Assembly: GCA_010093705.1 (NCBI GenBank)
Contig: MU006091.1
Coordinates: 300,702-364,701, forward strand
DNA: 64,000 nucleotides
DNA from: Patellaria atrata CBS 101060
Taxonomy: Eukaryota; Ascomycota; Dothideomycetes; Patellariales; Patellariaceae
Direction of reading: 5' to 3'
Shown: positions 53,477 through 64,000 of the stretch, piece after piece
Position numbering within the stretch: position 1 is the stretch's first letter
Layout of the letters: each line of letters begins with the position of its first letter
The notes under the pieces: model-generated
The model's database searches: none
Seen by the model: only the letters and a program-made list of their open reading frames with translations
What the model was told of the DNA's origin: nothing
Translations under genes and position numbers: made by a program

Positions 53477-54634
53477 TTACTCTAACTTATTCCCTCTTCT
53501 TTCATCTCCATCTTTCCCCAATAGCCCCTTTCGCCGCACGATAACCGGGACAGACGTAAAGAGCGAGGGCCAAATCAATTTCACCTCGTCCTGCATACCG
53601 CTCATGCAATACTGTAACCAGATAGTAGATGTCAAGTGATAGTAAGCGGAAAGTCCGGTCATGATGTGCCTGGAAACCGCATCAGTAACCCCTTGAGGAA
53701 CATACGCAATAAAATACGAGGTGCTCACCACCAACCATGGCCCTCTAGAAGGATTCCCCAAGGTAGGCCAATATCGTGGCGCCAGCGTCTCAGGGTCGAA
53801 CAAAATATGTTGTCTAGATTCCAGATGAAGAATCCGAATGCGATGAACCCCAAGCCGCATTTTTTTAGCTGCCATATTTCATTATAGATTTGAGTGTCAC
53901 GTCTTTCGAGACGTGCTCTCTCGACTATATCCCTCTGGACGTCGTTACCACTCTTTCGACCTACGTCATCAAATCCTTGATTAATAGTCATTGTGCGCCT
54001 TGACGGTTTGAGATATCGTTCAATCCTGTACAAACTGGTCAAGACAACAGAGACGGTGATCAACGCGAACGCGATCTGATGAAACACCGGATCCTTAAGA
54101 TAGTGATAGTACGCTGTAATGAAAGCAGCCAGTGAAACGACGAAAATGAGTACTACTGAAGCAGCGAATCTCGAACGCTGGAAAGAGAAGACAGCGTAGA
54201 ACATGGTGCACATGTTGTAAATCATTGACAATTCGTCGAGCAACTGCATTTCATCTAAAGCTTAATCAGTATATAATCTCGGCAATAATTATCTATATCT
54301 GACATTTGAGGCTCATGTGGAAAAGAAAGCTTCCTAACCCAATGAATAGGTAGGATAGAAAACCGACGAGGAAGACCGTAGCGTGTCCATTTCGAATGCA
54401 ATTTCGGATTCCCTTGTATGCTAGGAGTATGAAAACTGCGTTGGTAAAAGTGTTCACGATTTCTGCAACGTATATGGTCGCATAGTAGTCCTTGATTATA
54501 TGAGCTTTTAGGCTTTTATAAGTGATTTATTAGAACTCTCCTACCTCCTCACACCAGTTCAGAGTCGAGGTCACCGGATCCCAGTAGCCACTACGTGCTA
54601 GAGGATATGATATAGATGGTAGTGATATTGTCAT
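53477..54634 (-). CDS. alkaline ceramidase (Ypc1/Ydc1/ACER family)
   Basis: Seven-span ER hydrolase splitting (phyto/dihydro)ceramide into long-chain base and fatty acid. Four exons: 54634-54545, 54490-54304, 54254-53729, 53669-53477; introns of 54, 49 and 59 bases; 331 aa. Motifs: YWDPVTSTLNWCEEDYYATI and VAEIVNTFTN (Ca-binding N-terminus), GLGSFLFHMSLKYEMQLLDE carrying the Zn-ligand His and the Asp, and HGWWHIMTG with the later His pair. CREST-like spans in between. EMQLLDELSMIYNMC is restored only by the second splice. The loop with RRRTM...ERARLERRDT lies in the cytosol, ending in a basic tail. Acts in sphingolipid turnover. Confidence 0.93.
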
Positions 54635-55558
54635 CTTGGCGATAGAAGATGATGTTGTGAAATAAATAAAAGTAGAGGTGTAGAATACTAGAATTAAGGT
54701 AGGACGCACTTGGCGAACCCTGCAACCAATCCTGCGGTCAGCTGAAAAACCTCAGTGTCCATAATCCAAATCCGGTGAAAGTTTTCTCACTTGAGCTTCA
54801 AATCACAGAAAATTAAACATGATATCATGCCGTTGTATCCTGAGTATTGTTGCGTGCTCTCCATTTGATAGTATTATTGGTCTGATTGAACAACTTCATT
54901 TATGTGTTGACCCCTCAAGAATGCCCAAGCCCTTTGGCAATTTCAGATTGTTCTTGCTGGAGCATACTCCGTAGTAAGATCTTTGAATTTTTATCAGAGT
55001 ATTTTGCTTTTGTGATGCTAGGACTGGGTAACTATAATCATCAGCTGAAAAGGTGCAGGTGGTGTGTGCAGCATCCTACTGCATACCGTGGATAGCGCTA
55101 CTTCGCGTTGTTTATTATCCAATCCTCTTTATGTAATTAAATTTCCTTCGTCGTATCGAAGAATACCTGATGAAGTAAGATGTGTGTCTACGGGAGGGAT
55201 CACGCTATCCACCGTATGCAATAGGATGCTGTATGTTGAAGTTTCTCACTCTCCTGCAAGATACTTCTTCCATATTGGAATAGACACGCTTATCCGAACA
55301 GCGAGCCCATGTTACACCAGCGCAGGGGGGATGGTGGAAAAGTGAGGCTGTTATTTCATGGAGATCATGTTTGTATCTTCGGCTGCAGCACCCTTCATAT
55401 CCTCATATATGCTTCCGAGGACAGTCAAAGTGAGAAGCTTTCATTTACTCCTGATGTCATCTTTGTTATTTGGGATCTATCCGCATCTTTGATACAAGGA
55501 GAGCTTACCTTAACACTTGCAGTACAATCATCAGTCATTAAATCACCTTCGGCAAAGT
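54635..55558. other. intergenic with a short inverted repeat
   Basis: Contains the inverted repeat at 55070-55230. Open frames across 54886-55345 are not supported by motifs. Confidence 0.4.
55070..55230. repeat. 28-bp inverted repeat with 105-base loop
   Basis: AGCATCCTACTGCATACCGT at 55070 plus GGATAGCG to 55097 is the inverse complement of 55203-55230 with two mismatches. Could be a foldback element; no coding content. Confidence 0.7.
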
Positions 55559-56575
55559 ATGCGTGTGCTATTCGCCGTCCTTTTCGTTCTGCTCGTCTGC
55601 AATGGCTGTTTTACAAGAGGCGTGACGACGCAGTACCGCAGTTTGTATCCAGAGTTTGCGTTCATCTTCGAGCGTATCCTAGACGAGAACTGCAGTATAG
55701 AGTATGGTCGATATCTCACCGGCGAGCGTAACCTCACCTGACTCGAAGTTGACAGATGATACGGAGCAACCAAGACATCTTCTTTAGCACAGCCCGTGGC
55801 TGCTTGTATCATCAACCTGACTCCTGAATTTCTCAAAACAAATATGGCCAGCGCGGCCGTGATGCTCGGTCTAACTCCTTCTATCCTCGCAGTCCTAAGT
55901 CCAACAACTGTAGAGACATCCCTCCTTTTCATTGTGACCAGACGGCCACTGCTTGCACTTTGTCTCGCCGCTGGTTCCCCGGCAACGTTCTTGTCTCGTT
56001 CGGCGAATCATGCCGACCCACTTGAAGCTCTCGGTGGGCACCACAGCCAACTCTCTCCTCCAAAACTCTCAAATAATGGACATCGTATGGTCACGGTCGT
56101 GGAGTACCTCATAGCAATCGGTGCAATTATAAACATTGCATGGCTCAGCTATGAGCTGGGGATGTAGAGAACATGCACATTAGCTCCGCATGTCACATAT
56201 CTGCCCCTATTATGGGCATTCTTAGGGGTCCTGACACACCTATTCGGTGCATGGCATCTTCGGCTCCGTGTAGAATGCGAGAGGCCATACACCACACCAC
56301 TGCATTGGCTGAAGTTGCAGTTTACTCCACTAGCGCTACAGAAGCCACTTCGTGTACAGCCCATCAATGCGATTCCCCTCTATATCTTGGTTGGATGGTG
56401 GATCAGCGTTTATATCGCTTGTCAGATTACATTTGGCACTCTTATCTTTTCTAGAATGATGTTCATTTCGGTAAAGGTCAGTACAGCTATTATCGGTCGC
56501 TATATGTTGTCGGTGTTAAGCTGTAGGGCTGTTTTAATGTATGAGCTTGCAGTCCTGGGGGGACAAACAAAATGA
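55559..56575 (+). pseudogene. multi-span membrane protein gene with an in-frame TAG
   Basis: Exons 55559-55727 and 55788-56575, intron 60 bases, 318 codons. The N-terminus MRVLFAVLFVLLVCNG is a signal peptide. Then ENCSIEYGRYLTGE, a span region LKTNMASAAVMLGLTPSILA, the typical STVE/LRRP-type loop (here SPTTVETSLLFIVTRRPLLA), VTVVEYLIAIGAIINIAWLS, LPLLWAFLGVLTHLFGAWHL, and late spans. This order matches a conserved Pezizomycotina membrane-protein family of unknown function, and the match continues unbroken to the natural end. At 56165-56167 an in-frame TAG interrupts between YELGM and RTCTLAPHVTYLP. No intron of plausible size removes it. Either the gene is inactivated, the assembly has an error, or the stop is read through. 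Confidence 0.7.
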
Positions 56576-57383
56576 GGTCCCCGACTATGTTCCAGTAACC
56601 TCGGGTTAGCAATCGAATTTGTTAAGGGAGTATCCGGGACTCCTCAGCAAAGATTTTACAATGCAGAGATCGATCTCCAGGTTGTTAGTTATGTAAGAGT
56701 ATGTCTTATTGTTTTGTTTTGGTTCCTAGCTCTTCGAGACGAGATTTGATATTCTAGAATCTTGTCCACAGTCCCATAGTGTCCGTAGTCTTGTTTCGAT
56801 ATCGTTTTTTTCAATATCTTTCCTCGTTTTCACTGTACGTTCGCTTTTATAGTATCTTAAAGGAAAACCAGGAATGTATAATGATTGCAAACATATGCGG
56901 ACTAAACCTTACAGAAGTCGAGTGATGCCATTCATGTCAAAGAAGATGGAAAACAGTAGGCATGGGAGACTGTAGCTACAAGTAGGGCTCACCTCAAAGG
57001 TATTCACCTTCAAAATACAGAACTACTTTCCAAACTTTTTGAAGGTTTCATTCCCTTTTCCGTTTTGGTCTGACGTCATAAGCATGCGAAGTACCTGAAA
57101 CCCGATAGAAACGGTGTTATCAATGTAAATCATTGAAAGGTATTGAGCCAATCCATCGTTATGCGAAACTACCATGACAATGACAATCTGGTGATAGTGC
57201 TAAAGATGAAGATGCAGTACAAAAGTACGAAGTGATGTTTCCCACGCCTTGGCCAAAACTGGATAAAACTACGGAAGTGCCACAAAAGCCCGCACCGCCC
57301 ACCGTACAGTACAAGCTCATCAATATCAATTACGCCTTCTCGACTCTCCGCACACTGCTCTAACATCCTCACAACTAGCAAAT
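56576..57383. other. intergenic, nothing recognised
   Basis: No supported coding region or repeat; the last part is the promoter of the binding-protein gene. Confidence 0.4.
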
Positions 57384-58410
57384 ATGTCCATGCTCGCACA
57401 ACGGCTGTTTACCCTCACATATTTCAGACGCGCATTTTCAACGAGCACACGCACAATGGCATCGAGATTACGAATAGGCTACGTTCCGGGTATAAACCCC
57501 ACTTACTATATTTTTCCTCCGCTATAGCTATCAATTGACTCCCTGAATCCCAGAACACTTTTCCACGCCTCTATACTTCGCCTCGAAATATTACGATCTT
57601 TCCTCCGACCTCGTTCCCTTCCCCTCCGGCACTGGTCACATGGTTAAATCACTCCAGTCGAAAGAAATTGACGTCGGGATAGGTCTGACGGAGGGTTGGA
57701 TCGCTGGAATCGGAAAAGCAAAAGCGGAGGGCAAAGACCCGGGATACAGGCTCGTGGGTACATTTGTGGAGAGTCCGCTTCAATGGGCCATCAGTACCGG
57801 ATCTAAGCGCGAGCTAGGAGGTGTAGCGGATCTCAAGGGGAAGAAGATGGGGGTATCGCGAATAGGCAGTGGTTCCTATGTCATGGGCTATGTTCTCGCA
57901 GACCAACAAGGGTGGTTGGAGAAGGGGCAAGATGCACCCTTTGAGGTCGTGCCATTAGATACCTTTACGAAGTTACGGGAGGGTGTGAATAATGAAAGAG
58001 CCGATTTCTTCATGTGGGAGCATTTTACATCGAAGAGGTATTACGACAATGGGGAGATTAAGAGGATAGGAGAGATCTATACTCCATGGAGTAGTTGGAA
58101 GATCGTTGCGAGGGATCCGACGGATAGGAGGATGCAGGCCATGTCGGATAGCATCAATAAGGGTATCGAACGTTTTAAGAATAACCAGGATGAAGCGGTG
58201 GAGTATATTAGCACGGAATTAGACTACTCGAAGGAGGATGCGACTAGGTGGTCGGATACCGTCCAATTCGCAGACAATGTGAGGGGCGTGGATCCCGGTG
58301 TCATAAGCAAGACAATTGACATTCTCGCAAAGGCGGGAGTAGTTGAGAAAGATAAGTTGTCTAACGAGGATGTCATCGCTATCAAGCGGGTATCGAGAGC
58401 AGATTCGTAA
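57384..58410 (+). CDS. Ca3427-like periplasmic-binding-protein fold protein
   Basis: Exons 57384-57489 and 57554-58410, intron 64 bases, 320 aa. Type 2 periplasmic binding fold, similar to SsuA/NMT1-like ligand binders: RLRIGYVPEHFSTPLYFASK after splicing, FPSGTGHMVKSLQSKEIDVG, IGLTEGWIAGIGKAKAEG, then SPLQWAISTGSKRELGGVAD and KKMGVSRIGSGSYVMGYVLA (hinge and second lobe). In fungi this family is intracellular or mitochondrial; the first 30 residues (LAQRLFTLTYFRRAFSTSTR) look like a mitochondrial presequence. Ligand unknown; thiamine-precursor-like or sulfonate-like small molecules are guesses from the fold. Convergent with the Rrp15 gene. Confidence 0.82.
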
Positions 58411-58489
58411 TGACATGAGCGTAACGGTCGTCCGGGATACTATTGTAAATAGCTGTAATTGCTCATCATAAGTAATTGCATTAATCTTT

Positions 58490-59350
58490 TCACGTTTCCT
58501 CTGGAACCGTGTCCGGATCCGTCTTCTTGCCTCCGCCAGCAATCAGGTCTAGGAATCCCTTCTTGCTCATCTCTGTAACCTTCTCCTGCTTCTTGTCTAA
58601 CCCAACGACACCCTGTTTCCTCGCCTCTCTTGCCGCTTGTTCACCTTTAACCTGGGCTGCGCGGAACGCATTAAAGAGCTTAATAACACCTCTTTGCGCG
58701 ATCTTTCTTAGCTTTTTCTCCTTCTCAGTTATCTCCGCCGTAGACGTATCAGTGCTCTGCAACCCCAACACATCCGTGACCCTCCCCTTATCTAGAGCCT
58801 GTCTCTTCTCCTCCCTCAACTTATGCCGGGCTTTAGCTTCGAGTTTCGCATCCGCCAACTCCTTATTCGCCAATGCAGCGTCCTTGCTACGAGATAGGAC
58901 AGGGTCTGCACGTTTCGATGTCGATAACTTTGATGATAGAATCTTCTCAATCGACGTAGCGAATGCTTGCGGGTCATTCCGCTTTTTCATCTTCCTCCCT
59001 GGCGCACTCGTAGAATTGTCTGATTCCGAATCTTCAATATTCTCGTCTTCCCCTTCGGATACGCCAGTGGGATCGGTCAGCTCGGCATCCTTATCCATTT
59101 CGCTGCCCGAAGCGCCTTCTTCGGAACCTGAAGATGATTTTGCTGCACTTTTATTCTTCTTCGAATTTATTTCTTCCTTTTCGCTCTCAGAATCCTGAAC
59201 ATTCACCGCCGTAAAGTCTTGGCTGTCGTCTTCTTCATCTTCGGTTGAACTATGGTATGCTTTTTGCTTCTTGAACTTCTTAACCTTTTTTGGGGCTCTG
59301 TTTCGAAGCTGCTCCTCTGTTCTTCGACGCTTAAGTGTAGTTGAAGGCAT
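58490..59350 (-). CDS. rrp15: ribosomal RNA-processing protein 15 (Rrp15)
   Basis: Nucleolar factor for pre-60S maturation, 286 aa, no intron. Start taken at the second Met of the frame (MPSTTLKRRRTEEQLRNRAP) since the upstream 24 codons are not conserved-looking. N-terminal third basic with KKVKKFKKQK, then acidic (EDEEDDSQDF, GSEMDKDAEL). The Rrp15 domain is at about 135-255: FATSIEKILSSKLSTSKRAD, DPVLSRSKDAALANKELADA, then KKLRKIAQRGVIKLFNAFRA and AREARKQGVVGLDKKQEKVT, KGFLDLIAGG. These blocks are diagnostic. Confidence 0.93.
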   Translation of the reverse strand: MPSTTLKRRRTEEQLRNRAPKKVKKFKKQKAYHSSTEDEEDDSQDFTAVNVQDSESEKEEINSKKNKSAAKSSSGSEEGASGSEMDKDAELTDPTGVSEGEDENIEDSESDNSTSAPGRKMKKRNDPQAFATSIEKILSSKLSTSKRADPVLSRSKDAALANKELADAKLEAKARHKLREEKRQALDKGRVTDVLGLQSTDTSTAEITEKEKKLRKIAQRGVIKLFNAFRAAQVKGEQAAREARKQGVVGLDKKQEKVTEMSKKGFLDLIAGGGKKTDPDTVPEET

Positions 59351-59650
59351 TCTTTTGAGTCGTGTTCGTAGGGGTGTGGAGTTTGTAGAATAGTGGTGAA
59401 TATTTTGAACTTTTAGTTGCAATTTTTCGCGCCCGCAATAACTGACTAAGCGGTTAAACTTCCTCCTGATGCCCCATTATCACCAATCTCATCAAAACCT
59501 CACCAATGCTCTCTTTCAAGTCTTTCGTTTGTATCTGACTTTTGCACTCACTCAATAGATATTTACTTGGTCACTAGCCCAGTGCCATAGATTCCAAGAT
59601 AGTTAACTCGAGTAGATAAAAAAAAGTAAAAGGAAGCATAATAGAAGTGC

Positions 59651-59860
59651 AAAAAAAAAAAAAAATTAAAGAAAAATTGCAAAACAGTTCCCACCTCTCC
59701 GAAGAGAGGTGGTACATCTGCCGCCCTCAACTGAGGGCCCGAAATATGGGGGCTTTTTGCCCCCTCGGGGAATCGACCCCGGGGTTGTCGAGATATGCCC
59801 AGTGGTCGTTACCACTGGGCTACCCCGGGAGATGTTAGATGGTTGCGGAATTATTGTTTA
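59651..59860 (-). mobile_element. tRNA-related SINE-like repeat, copy 2
   Basis: Same element as at 14441-14633; core 59679-59860. About 17 differences by eye over roughly 180 bases. A and B boxes are identical in both copies. The first hairpin is a perfect 9-bp stem here (CCACCTCTC/GAGAGGTGG); copy 1 has a C-G pair where this one has T-A, a compensatory change, while the D-arm stem is unchanged and only its loop differs. Poly-A/A-rich stretch on the plus strand at 59651-59676 is the T-rich 3' end on the element's own strand. Confidence 0.78.
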
Positions 59861-60167
59861 TAAACCATTGGGGGAAGGAGCCATCGGGGAAAGTGACTGA
59901 GCTGTTTGTATCCCTTGTGACTTATTCTCTCTGCTAATAAATGCGTTGCATAGACTTCAAAGGGGTGTGTGCTCGCTGATTAGAACTACAATTTCGAACG
60001 AATTCCATCTATGAGACGCACCTAGCACTTTCCGATTATCTCTTTCAACTACAGACGATTAAGATATACAATACATTACATATCACAATAAGGCTAATCT
60101 TAAACCTAAAAAGCTAAAATCACTCAATCACTCAACCCCTAACCCGTCGTCCCTATGTTCCCTTCCC
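59861..60167. other. 3' flank of erg2
   Basis: Nothing recognised besides likely 3' UTR. Confidence 0.4.
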
Positions 60168-60992
60168 CTAAAACTTCCCCCTCAACAAATTCCCCAAAAT
60201 CTCCCGTCCATTTATCAAGACCGTCCTCCACAGTGTCGGGAAATCCAGCGTCGATGTAAACGTATCCGCAAACCCAAACGCCAGCATCGGGGGGATCCAG
60301 CCTCTCGCGTACTCAAGCGCAAAACACGTGGACTCCATCTTGTACTGCTTAACCTGACCGCGTTTCAGCAAGTGCACGCTACCCTGCGGGTAGACCTCTG
60401 CTTCGAAAGAGCCCGGAACGTGGGCGAGCTGCGTCCCGTGGAGGATGTGGAAGTAGTCATCGGCGGTGTGGCGGCCGGTGTGACCTTCGGTGCCTATGGC
60501 GGTGCCTGTGGCGGTATTAGAAGATTGAAAGGGGAAGAGGTGGGAATGATACAGACCGAAGATTATGACGTATTCAGTGATGCCTGGTCCTGATGTTAGT
60601 AAGGTAAAAAGGGGGTATGCACATTGGGAGCAAGATGAATCAAGAACGTGATTCCATGCTCTGCTCGTCTTCGTTCTCGGAAGAAGTTATCAGGCCGGGC
60701 TCTTACTGGAATGGATGATCCGCATTGCGCCCATTGCGCCTCCAGCATTGTTGAATACCCATTCTTCGTCGGTGTTGATATAACCGTTCGGGAATTTTTT
60801 ATCGAGGTCACGGACGATGGAATCAACGACACTGCGTGTCTCATTACCGTAAGCTTCTATTGCTTTCAGTGATAGATTCTGCAGATCAGTGGGATCAAAA
60901 ATATAAAATTTATGCAAATTTGCATTTAGATATGCGAACACAGCGACGATAAAGGCAAAAGTGAGTGCTATGTAGCGTATAGTTTGGCTCAT
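60168..60992 (-). CDS. erg2: C-8 sterol isomerase (Erg2)
   Basis: ER enzyme moving the sterol double bond from C8 to C7 in ergosterol synthesis; related to the sigma-1 receptor. Three exons: 60992-60707, 60583-60557, 60505-60168; introns of 123 and 51 bases; 216 aa, the family's usual size. N-terminal membrane anchor YIALTFAFIVAVFAYLNANL. Then INTDEEWVFNNAGGAMGAMR, IIHSSITEYVIIFG across the first splice, TAIGTEGHTGRHTADDYFHI across the second, GSFEAEVYPQGSVHLLKRGQ and EYARGWIPPMLAFGFADTFT. The 51-base second intron is a multiple of three and open, so it can look like a 17-codon insertion, but GT/AG ends and family alignment show it is an intron. Target of morpholine fungicides. Confidence 0.94.
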
Positions 60993-61543
60993 TTTCGGTA
61001 CAGTGAATTGACTTCAAAGAAAAGAAAATTCAAAAGACAATTGACGAATGATAATAGATACGTACATAAGTATTAATACTTCCCTTCAAATTACTGTCTA
61101 TTTTGCTACAGAAATGTAGTAGTCAGCTAGGGTAAATATAGATCAAGTATCAGTTCATCCGGAAGCGAGTTTCCCGATTCTCTCGGCAACAACGTTCAGC
61201 GTTATCCGTTCTCGGCACGAACGGCTTGGAACGGTAATGCTAGATGACAACATCTTCTATTCATAATTCCTCTCGTGTCCGCTTACAAGGCGTCCGCGGA
61301 CTCCGTCAACTATGATCAATCTACAGGGAGTGGATGCAATGCCATCTTATATCTCCTATGGGATATTGCTCTAGATCTACTGAATGTTGGAGTATAGATG
61401 TCTTCCCCTTTCGCCGTATTCTCCTTCTAATCTCTGACATTATAGTCTTTCGTGTATTTTCATCGATCATGTCTTGTCCACCAAACCCAGTTGAATGGTT
61501 CTAATATCCCGAATCTACGCTGATTCCTCTCTAAATTTCCCAC
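60993..61543. other. intergenic, nothing recognised
   Basis: erg2 promoter side and 3' flank of the sulfite oxidase gene. No other features. Confidence 0.4.
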
Positions 61544-63166
61544 CTATACCACTTCGAGATTCCTCGCTTCTCCGTAACCATTATATGCTACGCCTCTCAA
61601 GTTCCACTCAGGACATTCGACCTGCATATTTCCTCCCTTGTCTGTAGCTCGACTTAGGACTCTCTTCCCCTTCCCCTTCTCGGCCTTCACCCTTCCTCGC
61701 CAGAGACTCCAAGCCCATTTCAACCCGACATCTTTCGGTATCTCTAGCAATCGAGGCTCTCCATGCGCCGACAAGATCTCTGCTTCAACCCATGAAGCAC
61801 CCTCATCACCAGACAGTTCAACCTTATCTACCGGTCCGTGGTCTCCTGATGGGAGTGCATAACCCCGTACTTCGATGCATCCGTCTTCACCTAGTTCTAC
61901 GGTGCTGTCGTTAGCGGGGATTGCGACGACACTGTTTACCGGCATATCCTGGATCGCAGGGACTTTGTCCCACCATTCTTTCGCCTTCTCACCATCTGTG
62001 ACGGTGGGAGGAAGGATCTTGTAGTCGCGCTGCTGATAGAAGTTTGGAGATTCTGTTTCCGATACTGTGATTTTGTCGAGCCATTTCACAGATCGGGCGC
62101 CTGCGATTCCGGGAGCGATGATGCGTATTGGGGCACCATGGGCTGGTGGAATGGGTTTGCCGTTCATCTAATTGTTAATCAGAGGATACTATTCGCAAAC
62201 GAATGAATACTTGGGGAATTAATACCTTCAAAGCAATAATGACATCGGCATCCACCCTCATCGCCCTTGCCAGGGGAATGCTACCCCCGTAGTAACTGTC
62301 GTCCTCAGTAGGTTGCTGGTGACAGGCGAAGAGCACATGGCCCTGCTCTTCCCCTTCAGTTTGGACTTTACCCTCTCTTATCTTAAGCCCGGCTCTTAGG
62401 AGGACATCCCGTAGCCTCGGACCGGTCCAGATGCAGTTCATGACCGCTCCATCGAACCAGTCGATCCCTTGGACTTCTTTCAGTTGCGTGCGCATGGTGT
62501 GACGTCGGTTTCCAGCGCATTGTAGGGCACATATCACAGTGTGTTGGGGAAATTCGGTGGCCAAAGACGACACAGTAAGGGATAGGAGATTTTGGACGAG
62601 GCCATCCACTTGGAGAGAATGAGCATCTTCATTGATTACCGGGATGGAACTGGTATAGAAATCTTAGTATATCGAATAGAAGTATTGCAAAACTAAGTGG
62701 GAGAGAGACTTCGCGTACCTATGGTTACGATCGAAGCCATCCTTTTCCGTTATGAAGCTATGCAATGTCAGAGTTGTTCGGAGAGAGTTATACAGAGCCC
62801 TTTCTTTATGGTTGTCTCCATACGATTGCTGTACACATAACGGTATTCTATCAAGTTCGACTCTTTCAGATTGAACGTGTCTTATCTGCAAAGCCCATGC
62901 AGTTTCAACAATAGCGTACAGCACAGTAAGACAGCACTACGTGAGTATCAAGGGGATGTCGAACGTAACCTATAATTAAAGGGGAAATTTAGCTTGCTCT
63001 ACTTACTGAGCGATGAGTTGCTCCAATGGTGGTTCCCTATTCAAGGGCTCATCACCCGTATATATGTACTATATTCACAATTCCTGATTAGCTCCATGTT
63101 CAAATACAATTTACTATGTTTCCAGGTTGTGAATTGAGGAGGGATACATACAGTTTCGACTGACAT
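61544..63166 (-). CDS. sulfite oxidase-type molybdenum enzyme
   Basis: Molybdopterin enzyme oxidising sulfite to sulfate. Five exons: 63166-63152, 63068-63007, 62757-62719, 62649-62226, 62167-61544; 387 aa. First exon codes only MSVET; splices then give YIYTGDEPLNREPPLEQLIA, HFITEKDGFDRNHSSIPVIN and the Mo-domain. Mo-ligand Cys is C83 in ICALQCAGNRR; GIDWFDGAVMNCIWTGPRLR and HGAPIRIIAPGIAGARSVKW are cofactor and substrate-site motifs. The dimerisation domain follows (EVRGYALPSGDHGPVDKVEL, GNMQVECPEWNLRGVAYNGY). There is no cytochrome b5 domain and no presequence, so it resembles the plant-type, oxygen-linked enzyme; C-terminus NLEVV is not a PTS1. Confidence 0.92.
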
Positions 63167-63716
63167 TTCTAAGTGTCTTGTCAAACACCCCTAGATTAGT
63201 TCTCGAATGTGTCAGCCGAGTTCCTGGGTAGATATATGAAGTGTTATCAGTTTATGTTTCCAACCGTGTGGGTTCAATGCAATGTTCGTTGTCCGAAATC
63301 CTTCCGCAATTTTATGTACTGGAGAGGTAAGATGACTTGTCGAAGGTCAACTGGACGAAGCTAATTTTAAAGCTTGCAATTCCGACGCAAAGCGGGCATG
63401 ACGCGCAACTTCCTTTTCTGACTCTCATGATCTGATCACCTGTATGCTTACCTACCTTACTCCGTCATCGTGAACAAGACCTGCGCTTATTAAGATATTA
63501 GTTTCCGTTATTCAGGTCCGGTTGCTGACTGAAATGTATCGATCGAGACTTTAACATAAACCACCAATAGTTCTAACGGTCTCTCCCGACGGAAGGCTAG
63601 TATTCTGTTCAAAAGTCTTCCATCACTTAATGCTGTCTCTAGAAGGGATCTGGCTTACCCGTGCAGTCTCGAGATATATAATTCGTGTACGGATATTCGG
63701 AAACTATTCAGTCTAA
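63167..63716. other. intergenic, nothing recognised
   Basis: Between the sulfite oxidase promoter and the stop codon of the edge gene; AT-rich, no features. Confidence 0.4.
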
Positions 63717-64000
63717 CTACGAGAAATCTATCTTCCAACCCTTCGCAATCAGGACACCTGGATCCCTTACAACTGCCCAGCTACCCTTTCCACCAGCCGC
63801 TGCATGATATTGAAGACTTACTGATTTCTTCTTGCTACTATCTTTCGCTCCCTCCTCTGCAATACTAACCTGAGTTTTTGACTTCCATGAGTTAGGAGCT
63901 CCGACAATGATGACCCTCTCAACCCTAACCTTCGCCATCGCCTTTAGGTACGCTGCAGTCTTGCTACCCTTAGTACTGATATCCTCAGACGAGAGAATCC
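63717..64000 (-). CDS. C-terminal end of a GH31-type glycosidase (partial)
   Basis: Open at the window edge; the frame runs unbroken from 64000 to a stop at 63717-63719, about 93 residues visible. Readable segments: ILSSEDISTKGSKTAAYLK, KVRVERVIIVGAPNSWKSKT, VSLQYHAAAGGKGSWAVVRD and a C-terminus GWKIDFS. The beta-sandwich tail with VERVIIVGAP.SW and a final W.I.F resembles the C-terminal domain of fungal GH31 alpha-glucosidase/alpha-xylosidase-like enzymes. The catalytic domain lies outside the window, so the activity cannot be judged. Confidence 0.5.
   Translation of the reverse strand, partial: ILSSEDISTKGSKTAAYLKAMAKVRVERVIIVGAPNSWKSKTQVSIAEEGAKDSSKKKSVSLQYHAAAGGKGSWAVVRDPGVLIAKGWKIDFS

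Noticed and set aside
60506-60556. 17-residue insertion in Erg2
   Set aside because: The segment is flanked by GT and CACAG and its removal restores the family sequence IIFGTAIGTEGHTG, so it is an in-frame intron.

Overview
The window is nuclear DNA of a filamentous ascomycete (Pezizomycotina). The evidence is short GT-AG introns of about 40-120 bases with CTAAC/CTGAC branch sites, typical fungal housekeeping genes (condensin Cnd3, GCP5, Cyk3, Erg2, Rrp15, a Tlg1/syntaxin-6 SNARE, alkaline ceramidase) and a piece of the MAT1-1-1 alpha box. I cannot place the class or genus. Exons were joined by eye from splice signals and phase; every spliced model given below closes in phase.

Layout. 0.6-8.1 kb: condensin subunit Cnd3, a divergent cysteine-synthase-like gene, an unknown protein and a small DUF4748-type membrane protein. 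10.2-14.2 kb: the most unusual locus, a divergent pair of intronless, bacterial-type genes. One encodes a fusion of a Gfo/Idh/MocA dehydrogenase and a DegT-type sugar aminotransferase (GnnA-GnnB-like). The other encodes an LpxA-type UDP-GlcNAc acyltransferase. 14.4-18.3 kb: a tRNA-related SINE-like repeat, a broken AIG2/GGCT-like gene and an MFS transporter. 18.4-28.8 kb: a repeat-rich accessory block. It holds a three-member family of tiny secreted-like proteins, two of them in a tandem segmental duplication, a 307-bp MITE-like element, and two oppositely oriented arrays of degenerate repeats of roughly 200-430 bp flanking the GCP5 gene. 28.8-39.9 kb: Cyk3, a RING-like protein with a repeat-encoded N-terminus, a KEN-box protein and a membrane protein. 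41-44.4 kb: a lone MAT1-1-1 alpha-box exon abutting the Tlg1 SNARE gene, then a METTL25-like methyltransferase. 45.8-54.6 kb: aldehyde dehydrogenase, FAM210/DUF1279 mitochondrial protein, a Ser/Thr-rich secreted protein, a peroxisomal alpha-methylacyl-CoA racemase and an alkaline ceramidase. 55.5-64 kb: a membrane-protein gene with an in-frame stop, a Ca3427-like binding protein, Rrp15, a second SINE-like copy, Erg2, a sulfite oxidase and the C-terminal end of a GH31-type glycosidase gene cut by the window edge.

How the genes may work together. Most genes are unlinked in function. The exception is the pair at 10.2-14.2 kb. In bacteria such as Acidithiobacillus and Leptospira, GnnA oxidises the 3-OH of UDP-GlcNAc, GnnB transaminates the 3-ketone, and LpxA acylates the resulting 3-amine. 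Finding all three activities as two adjacent divergent genes in a fungus suggests a transferred module for a 3-amino, 3-N-acylated GlcNAc nucleotide sugar. No later lipid A genes (lpxC, lpxD, lpxB, lpxK) are visible, so the end product is open.
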